A stretch of DNA of 64,000 nt from Tetranychus cinnabarinus (lineage: Eukaryota > Arthropoda > Arachnida > Trombidiformes > Tetranychidae). The translations under genes and the position numbers were made by a program. Below the pieces are notes generated by a model, which did not search any database, was not told where the DNA came from, and worked only from the letters and a program-made list of their open reading frames with translations. Positions 27,561 through 41,558 of this stretch are shown piece after piece. Within the stretch, counting starts at the first letter, position 1, and every line of letters begins with the position of its first letter. The DNA is taken from assembly GCA_022266195.1 (NCBI GenBank), contig WHVY01000001.1:7254001-7318000 (forward strand), read 5' to 3'.

Positions 27561-30500
27561 TTTATCATGAAATTTTTTTTATGGAAAAATTTTTTTCCAT
27601 TCTCTTGTAACACTAATTTGATTTGAAGTCGAGCTGAAAATTTGTTGGAAGTAAAATTGAATAAAAAGCAGTACAAGTATAATGAAGAATGTAAAATGAA
27701 ACCTCAAAGCTCATGATCAAGGTGAGCATCAGTTTCATGAGGAAAAGGAAAACTTGAAAAGAGACAAAAGGTTGAAAAGAAAAAAAGTTTTCCATTCATT
27801 TTTCTTCTTCTCACTTTGCATATTCTTTTATCGCCTTTTCGAAACATTTGGACAAGTCGACCTGATTTTAAATTATTCACCAAATACTTGACCAAACTGT
27901 GTGCTAAGATTAGCATAGGAAAGAAATTTTATTTACAGAAAATTTCCATTCTCATGAAAAATTGTTTCCTATTCATTCCATTGAAATGTAAAGTTGAAAA
28001 TGAACCAGATTCTCATATTCAAATTAATGGTATTTTTACTGAGCAAATTTCATCCAAGTTTTAGAATAAGAAGAAGAGAGAAGAAAATGTTGTTCCAGGA
28101 AAGTAACGAAATGATGATAAATGATAACAACTTTGACATTGTACGAAATGCTATGTGTTTGTGTGAATAAAATGACAAATCCAACATAATTAGTTGTCTT
28201 ATTAAATTATGATTAAACATTGTCTTTTCTTGTTCTGTCTTTAACATTTCTCATCCAATTTAGCCTTTAAATATTCATTTATTAATCATCCAAAAAGGGA
28301 AAAAGGTTCACATTCAAAGTTATCAATCTTGCAATTCAAAACAGTTTCACGATTCATTTGCATTTCCATCTTTTTACTACATGGACTGAGAAGTTGACTA
28401 AAGAGAACGAAAAGAGAAAAAATTGAAACTTTTCATTAATTGGAAGACTTTTGATAATGATAATGATCCTTTTCTCTCTTTATCCTTTTCTTCATCCTTT
28501 AATTTTCTTGCGATTCTAATAATTCTGATGAATGTATTCCATTCTTGTTCATCTTTTTTTCCATCTCTTGTTGTGATGATAATTTATTTGTATAAAGTTC
28601 AACTTACGGTTTGTTTTCCTTAACTTTATCATCATTACTTAACTTGAATGTTTGTCTTCATTTTCAGGGGAAAAAAGTAAACAGAAACATTTGAAGTTAG
28701 TAAACCAGATTATTCAGGGAATGAAAGGCTGAGGAATCAATGGCTGAATTAAAAAAGTGATTCAAAGAGATGTTGCAAGATGAGTTTTCTTTCACTGATT
28801 AGAGTAAAGATGAAAAGGATTGGCATTAAAACTTGGATGAGCATTGGAAGAATGGTTGAGAATTGGATGAAACAGTTGAAACAATACAAGAGTTGGATGA
28901 TGACGATGATGACAAGATAATATATTTCATTCACACTTGTTATTATTAGATGAAAGAAGAGGAATAAAAAAGTAGAAGGAAAAAAAGTGGAAAAATCTAG
29001 TTATTCTCCTTCCCTGTAATGATAATAATGATAACAATAACAGAACTTTTCTATTACAATTTCATACAAAATTCATCTAATGATGGTGAGATGAGAAGCT
29101 AAAAAATTGGTTGTAAAAGTATAATTTTTATATTATCATAGGCAGGAAATTTTGTGCTTTTCATTTTACCTTTTTTTCTCGTTCTTTTTTCACCTTCTTT
29201 TTAGTTTTTATTTCATCTTTTGCTCTTTTCTCTTGCCTCTTGAACGGTGAAAATGATTGAAAATGAATGTTGACTTGCATGTATAAATATGAAAACGAGA
29301 TGAGTGAAAATTATTCAAGGTAAATATTAATGAATAAAATGGAGAAGAAGAAAAAAGGTGAACTGAGAGGAAAAGATGAGAATGGAAAAGTTAAGAGGAT
29401 AATAATCAGGATAAATAAAGATGAGATGGATTAAAGGATGATGAAGATGAAAATGGAAATGTGAAAGATGAACTAATTTAGGTTGATGGATTAATTTGAT
29501 TGCTCTGTTGCACAAAGATGAACCAAGTAAAATTTAAATTTCCAATTGTGTTATGTTAATGAAACCCGAAAAGATGAAGGATAACAATTAACCCTGGGTT
29601 CTATTCGGTTGCAAATTCCAAAATGATTTATCGGTCAGGAAAAGTGGACAAAAGAATGTTTCAAGAAAGTCTATTCCACTAAATAGACTAACTTTTTGCT
29701 GCAAATGTTATCATAAACAGTTACAAAGTTTCGTTTTCCAAGCATTCGCTTCGTAAGTGATTGGAAACAAAGTTTGTTTCCTTTAAGATCTTCAGTCTTT
29801 ACTGTTTTAGTTTTACATGCACAAACCTCTTGACGGATCACTAGCTAGTCTAACCTTACATTTCGGTCTATGGAGTTTGAATGAAAGACAATTATCAGTT
29901 GAACTGACGATTGTATCACGTAAAGAACTGTAATAATCCAAACTTGGTTGCAATAATGCATTTGAATTGATTGTATTGCTATAACACATTGACCATGTAT
30001 TCAGAAAAATGCGTTATTTTTAAAATAGAATTTGCATTGAAATGAAAGCTCATTAATTGTAAGGCTCATTAAAGCTCAGGAACATCAGCTAATTGCGAGA
30101 TTTTCTTTGCAAAGATTTTAAATCGACTTTAAGATATTTTAAAGCTCAAAGTTTTTAACCTGCAAAGCTTTTATTCTATTGCTTTTCTTTCTGTTTTCGA
30201 ATATTAAATGATTGTATTTCCAATATTGCTTGATTGAAAATTGTATCTTATGGCGATGCACAAGTAATCATTGAAAATAGCATCAACGATTTATTCTGGT
30301 TGATATATTTGTTGATTTGAATGAAGGAAAAGACAGAAAATTGTAGATGAGAATGAAGAACCGTGACTAAATTTTAAATTGTAAACTTACGTGCTTTCAT
30401 TAGATGGAAATGAACAAAAATTAAGACTCAATGTAAAACTATGGATAGCGTGTTGTCTTATAATCAGAGCATTTTATATAACATGTTGATTGTGACAGTC

Positions 30501-31726
30501 AAAGATGCTTAAATCTAATGTAAACTCTCGCAGTTGAGCTTCAATTCGCTTTTACTTTCAACAAAACGATAATTCCCTTTGCCACTTCAATTTTCAAATG
30601 ATCAATCAATCAAAGTTAACTATTTATATGCAATAAAAGAAGAGAAAATATTGTATAATAGAAATTGTTTGGTTCAATCGAATGAAGAAATTAGTAGAAA
30701 TATAATAAAGAATGGAATCAATTTTTCCTTTGTTCCAAGTAAAGAATTGTGATGAGTTTATGTGATGCTCATGATGATGATAGTCATAATCTTGATTCTA
30801 TTGGTTACATTCAACCTTTTTCTTGTTCTTTCCCAGTTATTACTCAACAGAATTTCATGAGATGGTTTCAAATTTTTCGTGGAAAAGTTTGTAGAAGAAG
30901 CAAAATCTCTATTTCATACTTAGTTCAACAGTTTTTTCCTCTTCAAAAGCATCTTGACCATCATCATTTCACTCTTTCCTGCATCAGTTGCCAACATAAA
31001 CTTGAAAATCAATTGAAAGGCAAAAGATTTGCAAAGTTTTTAGCATCTTTTGAACATTGAACAAACTATTAGTTTATTTCAAACTTGAAATTGAATTGTT
31101 TCAAATCTTTTTCGCATTCAATAAGGACAACATTTGAGCGCAAATGTGAACAAATGTTGAACTGTTTCTTGTATTGTAATCGTTTATTAAAGCATCCAAA
31201 TATCATTAACTTTTTATTTTACTTTTATTCTGTATTTCGCTTACTCTTTGCCGTTTGACTTTCAACGAAAAGAAAGGATTGTCTGAATCAGTGCTTGGAA
31301 TTTTCGATAGTGAAGAAGCAAATGTTTCCAGCGCATCTTTCAATTCAGATTCAGATAGCGTACAGACGAACATATCTAATGATGATATTACTATTTTTAC
31401 CATTATTACTTTTATACATTATCTTTATTATGATCGCCATCAATGGTAACAAGAAGAAGAGTTTCCGAGAAAAGCAAAGTTTCAATAAAACAGAATGAGA
31501 AGAAAGAAAATATCTATTAACAAAATGATTTAGGAAAGGCATTATTCTAGCAATTATCATGAAATGGAACAAGAATAGCTGGCAATTATTATTTCACTTT
31601 ACTTATTGGTAACATGAATTAATCAATTTTTACTACCTTTACGCATTCATTGAAATCGAAGACAAAATATTAATAAAGCGTTAAGCGAATCGATCATTCA
31701 CTTAAGCCTTCATCGAAGGATAAAAG

Positions 31727-32053
31727 TGTGTAAAACCTTCTATATGCATTTACGAAGCTTCAAACGAAATGGTTTAAAGCTAATTCACCTTTATTTGCTT
31801 TAAAACACAGGAAACAAAAGCAAATGTTTTGCAGTAAAAGTAACATTAAGCATCAATGAATAGTTTATTCAAGTTGGCATATCATCGAAATTGATCTATT
31901 CATTAATAGAAGAAAAAAGAATACAATTTGTCAGGCGTTTGAACAATGAACTTTGATAGAGCTGCAAGTTGCGAATCATCGGGATTATGAATAACCTTTC
32001 GTCAAAACAAATATAAGCGCAGGTTTGAGACGAACTGGGATCTTTGAGTTTGA
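31727..32053. repeat. Diverged tandem repeat, copy 1
   Basis: About 327 bases that align along their length with 32073-32381. Shared landmarks in order are ATGCATTT/GTGCATTG, TTCACCTTTATT(T/C)GCTTTAA, GTAAAAGTAA, GAATAGTTT(A/G)TTCAAGT, AACTTTGATAGAGCT, AAGTTGCGA(A/G)TCATCGG and TCTTT(G/A)AGTTTG. Interspersed differences indicate an old duplication. No coding potential is seen. Confidence 0.8.
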
Positions 32054-32072
32054 CTTTGATCAACGATTCAAT

Positions 32073-32381
32073 TGTTTATAACCTTTCATGTGCATTGACA
32101 AAGCTTCACAGCAAATTAAAGCTATTTCACCTTTATTCGCTTTAATAAAGCCAAGAATTTGTTGTAAAAGTAAAATTATGCATCTTGAATAGTTTGTTCA
32201 AGTCAGCATAACATCGATATCGATCAATTACTAAACAGAAGACAAAATAACACAATTTTTGTGCGTTTAATGCAACAACGAACTTTGATAGAGCTTTAAG
32301 TTGCGAGTCATCGGAATTATGAGTTAGCTTTTACCAAGCGAAAGCACAGTTCTGAGACAAACTATGCTCTTTAAGTTTGCG
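32073..32381. repeat. Diverged tandem repeat, copy 2
   Basis: Second copy of the duplication beginning at 31727, separated by about 19 bases and slightly shorter (about 309 bases). The best-kept segment is 32281-32317 (AACTTTGATAGAGCT through GAGTCATCGG). Confidence 0.8.
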
Positions 32382-35300
32382 AATTCAGTATTTCATTCTC
32401 TAGAAAGATGAACAATCTTAATTGAATTTGAAGTTGTAGTAAAAGGTTTAAAGCACTTGTTTCTCGCGATCTTTTTTTCGCTTCTGTTTTGAAAGATGAA
32501 GGAAAAATTGTCTCCTAATGTGTAATATTAATATTGTTTTTATTATGTTCTTGAGGCTGGAAGAGATGAATTTTATCGAGTGTCCCTTTCCTTGTAGTCG
32601 CTTCTGTTATCCCAATATACACTTCTTAAGGTTAGTGAGCTGAGAGACCGAGTTTGATGTAATTGCTTGGAAAGTAATGAAATCAGGAAAGACAGAGATA
32701 AACAGTAGAGAAGGAAGAGAGAGAGCCAAAAGATTGTCATGAAAAAGAAATAATGTTCAATGAAAATGAGCCCAAAATTTTGGATGATTTTGGGCAGAAG
32801 AAGGAGAAGAAGAAGAAGAAGAAAATGAAGAGGAAAAATTATAAGATGATGGTAACTTCATAAATCATAGTGAAGTTGACACTTTGTTGAATGTTATTTA
32901 TGGCTGGTCGCTTTCAGAATCAAAATGATTCCAAATGATCACAAGAAAAGTTTCCTCATTGGCTGTGTGAATGAAAACACGAAACAAAAACAAGAGTCAC
33001 AACAGATTAGTGGATGATGAAGATGGTGAGAGACAGAAAATGAGACAACACTATTAGTATAAATAATTTATTGTCATTTATTGCAACATATTTTACTCCT
33101 TTATTACTAATTTAAGGTTATCCAATTATTTCATTGTGAATATCAGCGAATATAAATTTATAAAATAGATATTCATATTCACCGAAAGACACTGAACCAA
33201 GAAAACGTCAATTTTATGGCAAATTTATCAAAATACATTCATCAATGTCACTTGTTTATCGTTCAAATTGCTGCTTCATTAAAATTTAAACAAACTTTTC
33301 AACATCAATCCATTTCTCACTTTTAAAAACAATCGAAGTTGCTTTTGCACCTTTAATAGTAAACTTTTCAACCTTTCTTTCGGTCAAGATTTCGATTTTT
33401 CTTTTCTCTGTTAGCGGTTTGATTGGACACATTTTAACCAATCTTTCAAAATGCAATAAACTTGGTCAATGTAGTCGAGAATCGGCAGAATATTCTGAAG
33501 ACATTTTTGCTTTTCTCTATTCATATTCTATTCTTTACTCTGAAAAGTTCAAGCTCCTTGTTTCTGATTTTGAGTGTGTTAATAAACATTGAACCAGATT
33601 TCATTGATGGTGGAGAATCAGGTTAAAATTGGATTAAAAAGAAATGATGCAAAATGTTTAACCAAGTAAAATTGTACCTTTAAGCTCGTGTTGACTGTTG
33701 AATGATTAGGATTGATTGATCAAGAATTAACTTTGAAGGGAGTGAAACAGGTTTTGATTCTCGTCATAAACAAGACATAACCATTTACATATAAAGAGAG
33801 CAAGTGATATTACAGAAGATATAATATTCACGGAAAGGGAAGGGAAGAGGCAACACAGAAAAAAAATGTTGTACTCAATGGAGGAGAAGAGATATTAGTC
33901 TGTCAATCACAGGGTTTAGGGTTTGGGTTTGCTTTTTATTGGATACTTTTGGCTCTGATGGATTAGCTTGCAAGTAAATAGGTTTAATGAAGAGCATTCA
34001 ATATGTCAAGGGAAGGAAAGGCACGATTCAAGATGATGATAATGATACTTGGATGACACAACATTGGATAAATATTTTCGCGTTAATATCACGTGAATGT
34101 AATTGCAATCACAAATGTTTCCCTCAATCTCTGCTTCGTTAGTCTTGTCATGAAGCAAGAAGGCAACGAGACTGAAAATATTTCATTTCATCAAACATGA
34201 AAACACAAATCTTTCAATTTCAAAAGCGAAGACCAAAGAGACTTTTATGTAAATTTCGTGACTTCTGGACACATCTTGCAGCACTGTTCTTCTTGCTCAG
34301 GTTTACCTTCGATGGTTCTGTTTATTATTGTTTTATATTGATTATTAATTGTAATTTAATGTTTCAACTACTTAGTTTTCCATCAATAATTCAACGAGAC
34401 AAATTGATTGAAACGAGTCTAATGTATATTTCATTAAAAAGTGTTCATCATAAAGTGACTAAAGTGGCATCTTTACGAGTTTTACGGCTGTGTAATTGCT
34501 GGATGAGATTGCAATTTAAATGAGAGTTTATTGATTGAACTTTTTCGAAACTTGAAATATTGCAATTGGAAACCAACTTTTTTCGCAAACTCTTTTGGTG
34601 AGTTTGCAGTTGAATAACCATTTGAAATTGAAGTTTCATCATGTTGTTTGCATCAAAGCAACAATTTAAACACGAAACTGTTTCAACTATTGTTGGAATT
34701 AGTCGAGTTTTGCAATAAAATCATTTTTCGTCAAACAACTTTTTTCCATAAAACATTCGAGACAAATAGTTTCTCTTTATAAACTTGAAACTTTCATTTT
34801 TATTTCCATGTTTCAAGAATTGCTGAATACTTATTCACTGGAATACATGAGTAAAAACAAAAGATTGAGATCAGTAAAAGTTGAGTTATAAATATTGTAA
34901 TAAGGTGTAATAATATTCAGTCTGGAAAAAAAGAGAATGTAAAATTCTTATTAGACTTTGAGGTTGAATAACATTGACACTTTCATGTAAATGAAGTTTA
35001 TAAAATAGAAAAGCTTGGAAAACAAAAGAGTGAACAAACAATTGGATTTGAGAAACGAAACGTTCTTCAAGAAAAAAGGGTAAATTTCAATTGAAGGGGT
35101 GAACAGGTAAGGTGAAACAATTGGTAAACTTTGTGGGAGTAAATTTGGTTTCATGAAAACTCTTGAACCTCGAAAGGCAAAGAATAATGAAATTTTCATA
35201 AAGCAAATTATGATAACATTTATGTTTGAAATTAATTTGAAGCTCAATTTATCTTCGACTTTTGTTCAATGTTGACTGAAAAGGTAAAGTAAATTGAGAA

Positions 35301-37186
35301 GGCAATAGTTTCTCGACTTGAAACTTTTTCTCCATTCAATTATTGTTCTATTAATGTAATAAGTTTAGAGTTTTGTCTTCGATTGTTGAGATGAAAATTC
35401 AAGTGATTCTTTTGTTCGATTAGTTGAAGATTTGAGGGAAAAGTTGGCGATTATGAAACGATGGAAAACAATTTTCGATAAATCTTTTATTCTTTCTTTT
35501 CATTATCATCCTGTTAGTTTCATTTAACCACTCGAGTTTATTGAGAGAACAAGATTAGTCAAGATTTCTTGTGAATCTTTTTCTTTTCGCTTCTTCTCTT
35601 GTTCACAGAATTTTCAGTTCGAAAACTCTCAACTCATTATTTCTGTCCAATGTTTTACTTTTTTTCTCTTCAATCATTTTTTCTCTTCGTTTCTCTCTTC
35701 ACTTGACTTTGAATTATTTTCATGTTTTCTGCTTAAGGGAAGGGATTGATCAATTGGGTTTTGAGGTTGAATTGTAAAGAGCAGTAAAGGCTAGCTACTG
35801 ATATGGCTTTCAAGAATTGGATAAGAATGAAAAATATTAGTTTTCTGCTCAAGAGAATATCTCTTGGAATCTCTAGCAATCATGGAACCAGTGAAAAAAC
35901 AACTTGATCTCTTCTTCTTTTTTCTGTTCTTATGCTATTCTCTTTCCATGTTTTTTTATCTTGATTTTCAATAAACTAAACTGGGAGTGAAAAATGTTGA
36001 ATTCAATTCAAATGTTGAAAATTGTTGTTTGACAAAAGAAACAAAGTGAATGGAAAAATTCACCGATATTTCAATCTGATTCATTGAATTTACAGTTTAT
36101 CGTAAAAAGTTTATTCGCCAATGCAGGTGATGATCGAGAATAATGTTAATTTTAGTTTTGCTTTGAGTTTAAGGAAAGGAAATAAAGAGTTTTTTTTTCA
36201 TATTGCAAATGTTGTACTTTAATACGAACACAAATTCATTTGCATTTCCTTGCAAAAATGATTCGATAATTTTATTTATCGATATTTTCTCAGAAAATAC
36301 ATTTCATTTTGTAATTGAATTTTAATGCGCAAAGATAATCTCAACTTTTGCAAATCACAATTTAACATAAAAATAAAAACATAATAACTAATATTTCAGA
36401 GTCTTTCTCAATGGAAAATCTGCTTTAAAATTTTGTTCTGAAATCCATTTTTGTCAAGTTTCGATTAGAAATTTATGCTAGAATGTAAAAGTACATCGCT
36501 TTGAGTGATAATATTCCAAATGAATTTGTAATCGTAGCATCATGTTACTTCGAACTATTGTATCCACAGATCGAATTTGGACTTGGATTTTAGATGTGCA
36601 ATCGCAACTTGAAACTGAAAAGTCTGGACTTTTATTGCTCATTTGATTTCCATCGGATCCATTGTTTTTTCTACTGAAAATTTGAGATTTGGTTCTATCA
36701 ATTATCAATGCTTTGGGCTTTGGTTTTCCATTTAATATATCTTTACAAACGCGAACCAAGACTTCTTATCCTTTCGATGCTCACTTTTGCTACATTATAA
36801 ACGAATTAAGTCGTACTACTGGATTGGAAACAAAATTTTCCAGATAATTTGAAATTCTAATAGAGCAAAAAATAACATTCCTCTTTAAATCGAAACAAAA
36901 TTATCTTTTCCTTGGAGTTTTTTCCCAACATGAGATCAAAATGGAAAACATGGATAATTTTCTTCTTTTTTTCTGAAGAAATTTTGATTGATATGCATTT
37001 TGCAAGAGTTTATCATGCTTCAAAATTTGAACCATGAAAAGGAATGTAAAAAATGGAGAAGAAAAGGAACATTGTTTAGAGACTGAACATGGACAGGGAA
37101 GGGTTGATCAACATTGTATCATTGATGAGAAAAGCTCAACAATCTATTAGAAAGTTATTATTGATGTGAAGTTCATGTTATTTCAG

Positions 37187-37248
37187 GTTAAATCGTTCAA
37201 CACTTGGTAAGGCAAAAGAGTTGCTTCGATTGGCACAAAAATTAGAAG
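37187..37248 (+). CDS. Candidate cryptic exon (20 codons)
   Basis: Preceded by TTATTTCAG and followed by G|GTAAAC. In one frame it reads LNRSTLGKAKELLRLAQKLE, an amphipathic-helix-like, coding-looking string in otherwise simple sequence. The length (62 bases) implies entry in phase 2 and exit in phase 1. It therefore cannot slot alone between exon 1 and the Ig exon at 43088. It could belong to a nested gene or an alternative transcript, or be fortuitous. Confidence 0.2.
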
Positions 37249-39624
37249 GTAAACATTGAATGAGGATAAAACCATGAAAATAATGATGAAGAGGAATGAA
37301 GAGAAAAGATTTTCTTTTCTTTCCTCATCTCTTCTTATCGTCCTTTATGGTTATCCTTGGCATTAACCTTTATATTTTACTTTACAAGATAAAATGTGTC
37401 ATTCCGATAAATTCAGGATTTGTGTAAAAAAAGGACAAAAATGAAAGGAAAGCAGAAAAAGGATGGAAAACTATTTTTAAACATGAAAAGATAATAATTG
37501 GATTTGAAGCTGGGATAATCTTTTGTCAATCATTTTCACTATTACAATCAACAATTGTTGACCGCACAAGTAAATGGATTTCAGGGGAAATTCAAAATTC
37601 AGTTCAACTAGTTTCATCTTTCAATTCAAATGTGTAAACTTGTAACTAATAGTAACTTGTTGAATCATTGATCCATTTCCTTTGGTGGTTGTCCAAAAGG
37701 TTCAAGAAAAAGTTGTTTATCAATTTTGGATTTTCAAAAGTTGGCTCAAAATTGCTTATCGACCATTTTGCCATTTATTTTTGATAATTTTTTCCAAATC
37801 AATTATGATTCGATTCTTGGAAAATGGAAATATTTGAAAGATTCCCTGAAACTTGTATCAACTCTCATGAGATTTTGCCATTTTAAACATTTCTCTTGTT
37901 GACCGATGGAAGGGAAAACATTTTGTTCAGTAAATTATCCGATTACTGTGAAAAGCAGTATGGAATGAGAAGAGAGAGAAAAAAGATTCTGAAAGTTGAA
38001 ATATCTTTGAATCGCTTTTTACTTCTTTTGTGCTCCTGCTTTACAGAATTGAACTTAAAGATTTGATGAGATGAAAAAAAGTGTATAAAGAGAAGACATG
38101 ATATTTGAAGAGGTTCGCTTTGAAAGGGACGGAATTTACTGTTTCTCCTGAAAGGGAACAAGTTTCAAATGGAAGATTAAATTGCAATTGAAAATGAATG
38201 AGGAATGATAGGAAGTCGAAGCAGTAGCAACAACAAAAACAACACCAACAATAATGATAATAAAAAGCAAAAGTTGCCAATTGAGATATCATCTTGGAAT
38301 CACTTTTTTCCAGTTTTTCTTGTTCTTTCAAAAGCTCATCATTTTATCTTTGACCGTTCCACTCAACTGATTATCAAGCAAACCCAAACAGACAGCTAAA
38401 CCAAATCCACCCAAAAAAGTTGGGTAATTTATTTCAACTTTTTTTGTTCACTTCTCAATCCATTGAAAGAGAAAAAGAAACAAAAATTTTCAAACTGTTA
38501 TATTGAACGGAAAAAGATAACTGCTCTTCGTCTTTTTTTGCCTTTCCCTGAAAATACAATGGAACAAGGGTGAAAAGAGAAAAAAGTTGAATTTATACAA
38601 AATTCTTTTCGACTTTTTTTCACTTTCGAAACAATGAGTAAAGCATGAAAGAAGTGAATATAATGATTCATTTGAAAATAAAAGTCTAGGAATAATTTTC
38701 ACACATCTTTTCCATTCCAAATCATTCCAACAAGCTTGAGATTACATCGAGTAATCGCATTAGTATCGACTTTGAAATGTCCAGAGAAAGGACAGTTTGA
38801 GATGAAAAATGAATTTCCAGAAAGAATTAAAAGTCGATGCGAAAAATCTGTTTCAACATTTTCCTTTTGCAACATTTCATGATAAAGTTACTTCCAAGTG
38901 AAAATATCAAGTTTCTTATTTTTGTTCTGAATTTCGGTCGAACCTGGAAATTACAAATTTTCCAAATTTTTCAAAAGACGTTATGGAAATATGCTAATCT
39001 GAATCACGAAAAGTCGAAATTTTGTGTCTTTCGAGATTCAATTTTGCTATTAATTTTGATTAATTGAAATGAGAAAATCACTTTCAATAGTTTAATGATC
39101 AATCTTGAATCCAAGATGAGCTGAGAAAAGATGAAATTTAATGATTGAAATGACTTGGAAGAAGCAAAATCTTTCAAAAATTGCAAATTTTTCATCATCC
39201 AACTTTAGCTCATTGAACCATTAAAACGACAAGATGCTCATTCGTCAAAACACTGGGAGTGAAAAGATAAAATTTCCTCCCAGAAAAACTGTGCAGCTAA
39301 ACTTTCATTAATAACAAAGGCAACAACAAAATACTTGAGCTTTTTTTATTCTTCTTCTACTTTTTTTAACTCTATTCTTCCCCCTCAAGCATAGTCTAAA
39401 TTTCTTTGATGAACATTTTCTTTTCTCTTGTTACTCGTTTCAAGAAAATGTTTAAACTTGAAAAATACATGATCAAGAGAAGAGGGAAAAAAAGGAAAAT
39501 CAGTCAACAACAATTTATCCGTTACACCAAAAAATATTACTGCTCTTAGTGATAATAATGTTGATACTGATTATTGTACTAACTAAATTTATCAACCTTA
39601 CGGATGGTTGAATAAACTTGTAGT

Positions 39625-39648
39625 TTATTATTATTATTATTATTATTA
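39625..39648. repeat. (TTA)n microsatellite
   Basis: Eight TTA units. Confidence 0.9.
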
Positions 39649-41476
39649 CAACGTTCACTTCTTTTTTCCCTCTTTTTTTCAATTCAACCGATGAATAAAC
39701 ATGAACATTTTCAACTTTTTTTGCTCTTCATGATAATGATGGTTCAAGGTATAAAAAGAATGGCAAGAAGATGAACTGCTTTGTTCTATTTTCAGTCTCA
39801 CTTTTCAATTAGTCAATTTTGAACTTGAAATTTTGTTGAACCAAAAAAATTTTTCATTAACTCATCATTTAAACGATTCATCAACAAAATGAAATGATTT
39901 GCATTTAAAATTAAGTGAAGATGGATGAATTTCAATCTTAAAGATATCGATCATTGAGTTTTTTAGAACTCTTGAGTTTTGATAGACGCTTTCTATTCCT
40001 TCTAAAAAAAATTGATGTTAAATATTCCTTTTAGTCACCTAAGCTGAAAATTGTTAACCGGTATAAAGATCAGCAAGAAACCAACGACAATTGTGTAGAA
40101 ACGGCTTCGAGAATACACCAAGAACGAAACAAATCTGAGGCTTTCTTTCAAATACCGAGTTTCTGCCTTCAGTTCGTCTTTGACAAGAGTTTACATAATG
40201 GTGTCTCTCGGAAATAATTTTTAGTAAGATTTTACGGCTATTAATTTGCAATTCTGATCTGTTTCCAGTATCAGAAAATATATTATTTAGCAAAAAAATA
40301 ATGGATCTTGAATTGTAGCTCTTTAGAATTCGAAAAACTTGGCTACGAGCAGACGATAAATCGGTAAAATTTGATTTCATTACGATTTATTTTCATTATA
40401 TTTATTCTCCGATGGACGATTTTTGTCAGCTATCAATCTTATTGGATAAACTCTAAAATGAAGTTGAAGTCCAATAAATTCTAAGTCAAACGAACGTAAA
40501 CACTCTTGGCTTCACTTTTGGTGTTTGAATGTTTGATTTAACAAAATATGATTCAAATTTGTTGAACTAATAGTTGGAAAAAGAGAGGAAAATTGGTTAA
40601 CAATGCAATATTCATGAGAATTTCATGGAATGAGATTTTATCGCAAGTTCAATCTTTTCCTTCTTAACTCAATCAAAGCTAGACATGAAGCTATTAAATG
40701 GAAAAACTTTACAAATATTTTTCATTAAAACACTGAAAGTGGTAAAAAATAAAGTAAATGAAGCTTGAATTTATGGATAAACAATCGAGTTTTAATTGAC
40801 TCGAATTTTTCTGTATTTTTCAATTTACTCTTTTCTTTGAAGGAAATTGCTTTTTTCCAACATGAAATACTGTCACTGAGTTGTTGTGAAAAGATGAGAA
40901 TTCATGCTTCTTGTTCAAGAGTAACATTTCACTGAATCACTATGCAAGGGAAGAGTTTACTCATTTCAAGAGATAAACTATTCTGTTAGCATTTTCTTGG
41001 CTCGGATGGAAGTATGGAAACATTTCATTTAATCATTTTCTTTTGGCTTTCATTCCATTCTGGCTGAAGATTACAGTGGGCAAAATGAAAAGTTGACCCA
41101 AATTTTACAGAAGCTTCAACAAAAAGCACCTTAAACATGAACGCTTACCCAGTAATAGAAGTAAAAAGGTAAAGATTTGCAATTTTGTTCGAGTAGATGA
41201 ATCAGAAGTTGAACATTTGGCTACACCTTTTCATCTCAACCTTTTTGACATTCATAGTTGGTTTCATGATCAACTCTCAACCCTATCATTAATCAAAGTG
41301 AAACCTGCAAATTTAGTTGAATCGATAACGATCCAAGTAAAAGAAAGATGTTGATGAAAATAAAAAAGTAAAGTTGAAAGGGAAGGTAATAATAAAAAAG
41401 AGAATGCACAATGTAGAAAAAGAATATCATTAACTTTTTCGTTAATCCTTTTCATCTTCTATTCACGACGAAATTC

Positions 41477-41558
41477 TGTTACATTTTGTCTTTCGCATCG
41501 TTAGAGATTTCAAAATGTTAGCAATTATGTCACAGGGAATGAACGACAAAATGTAACA
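41477..41558. repeat. Fold-back with 14-bp perfect arms
   Basis: TGTTACATTTTGTC (41477-41490) and its exact reverse complement (41545-41558) enclose 54 bases. The spacing and perfect arms suggest a miniature inverted-repeat element or a structured transcript segment. No target duplication is obvious. Confidence 0.5.

Noticed and set aside
27020..27610. 196-codon open frame, the longest in the window
   Set aside because: It lies on a pyrimidine-rich strand where stop codons (which need purines) are rare. A second frame is also open for 128 codons over the same bases, and the composition is Phe/Leu/Ser/His-rich without domain features.
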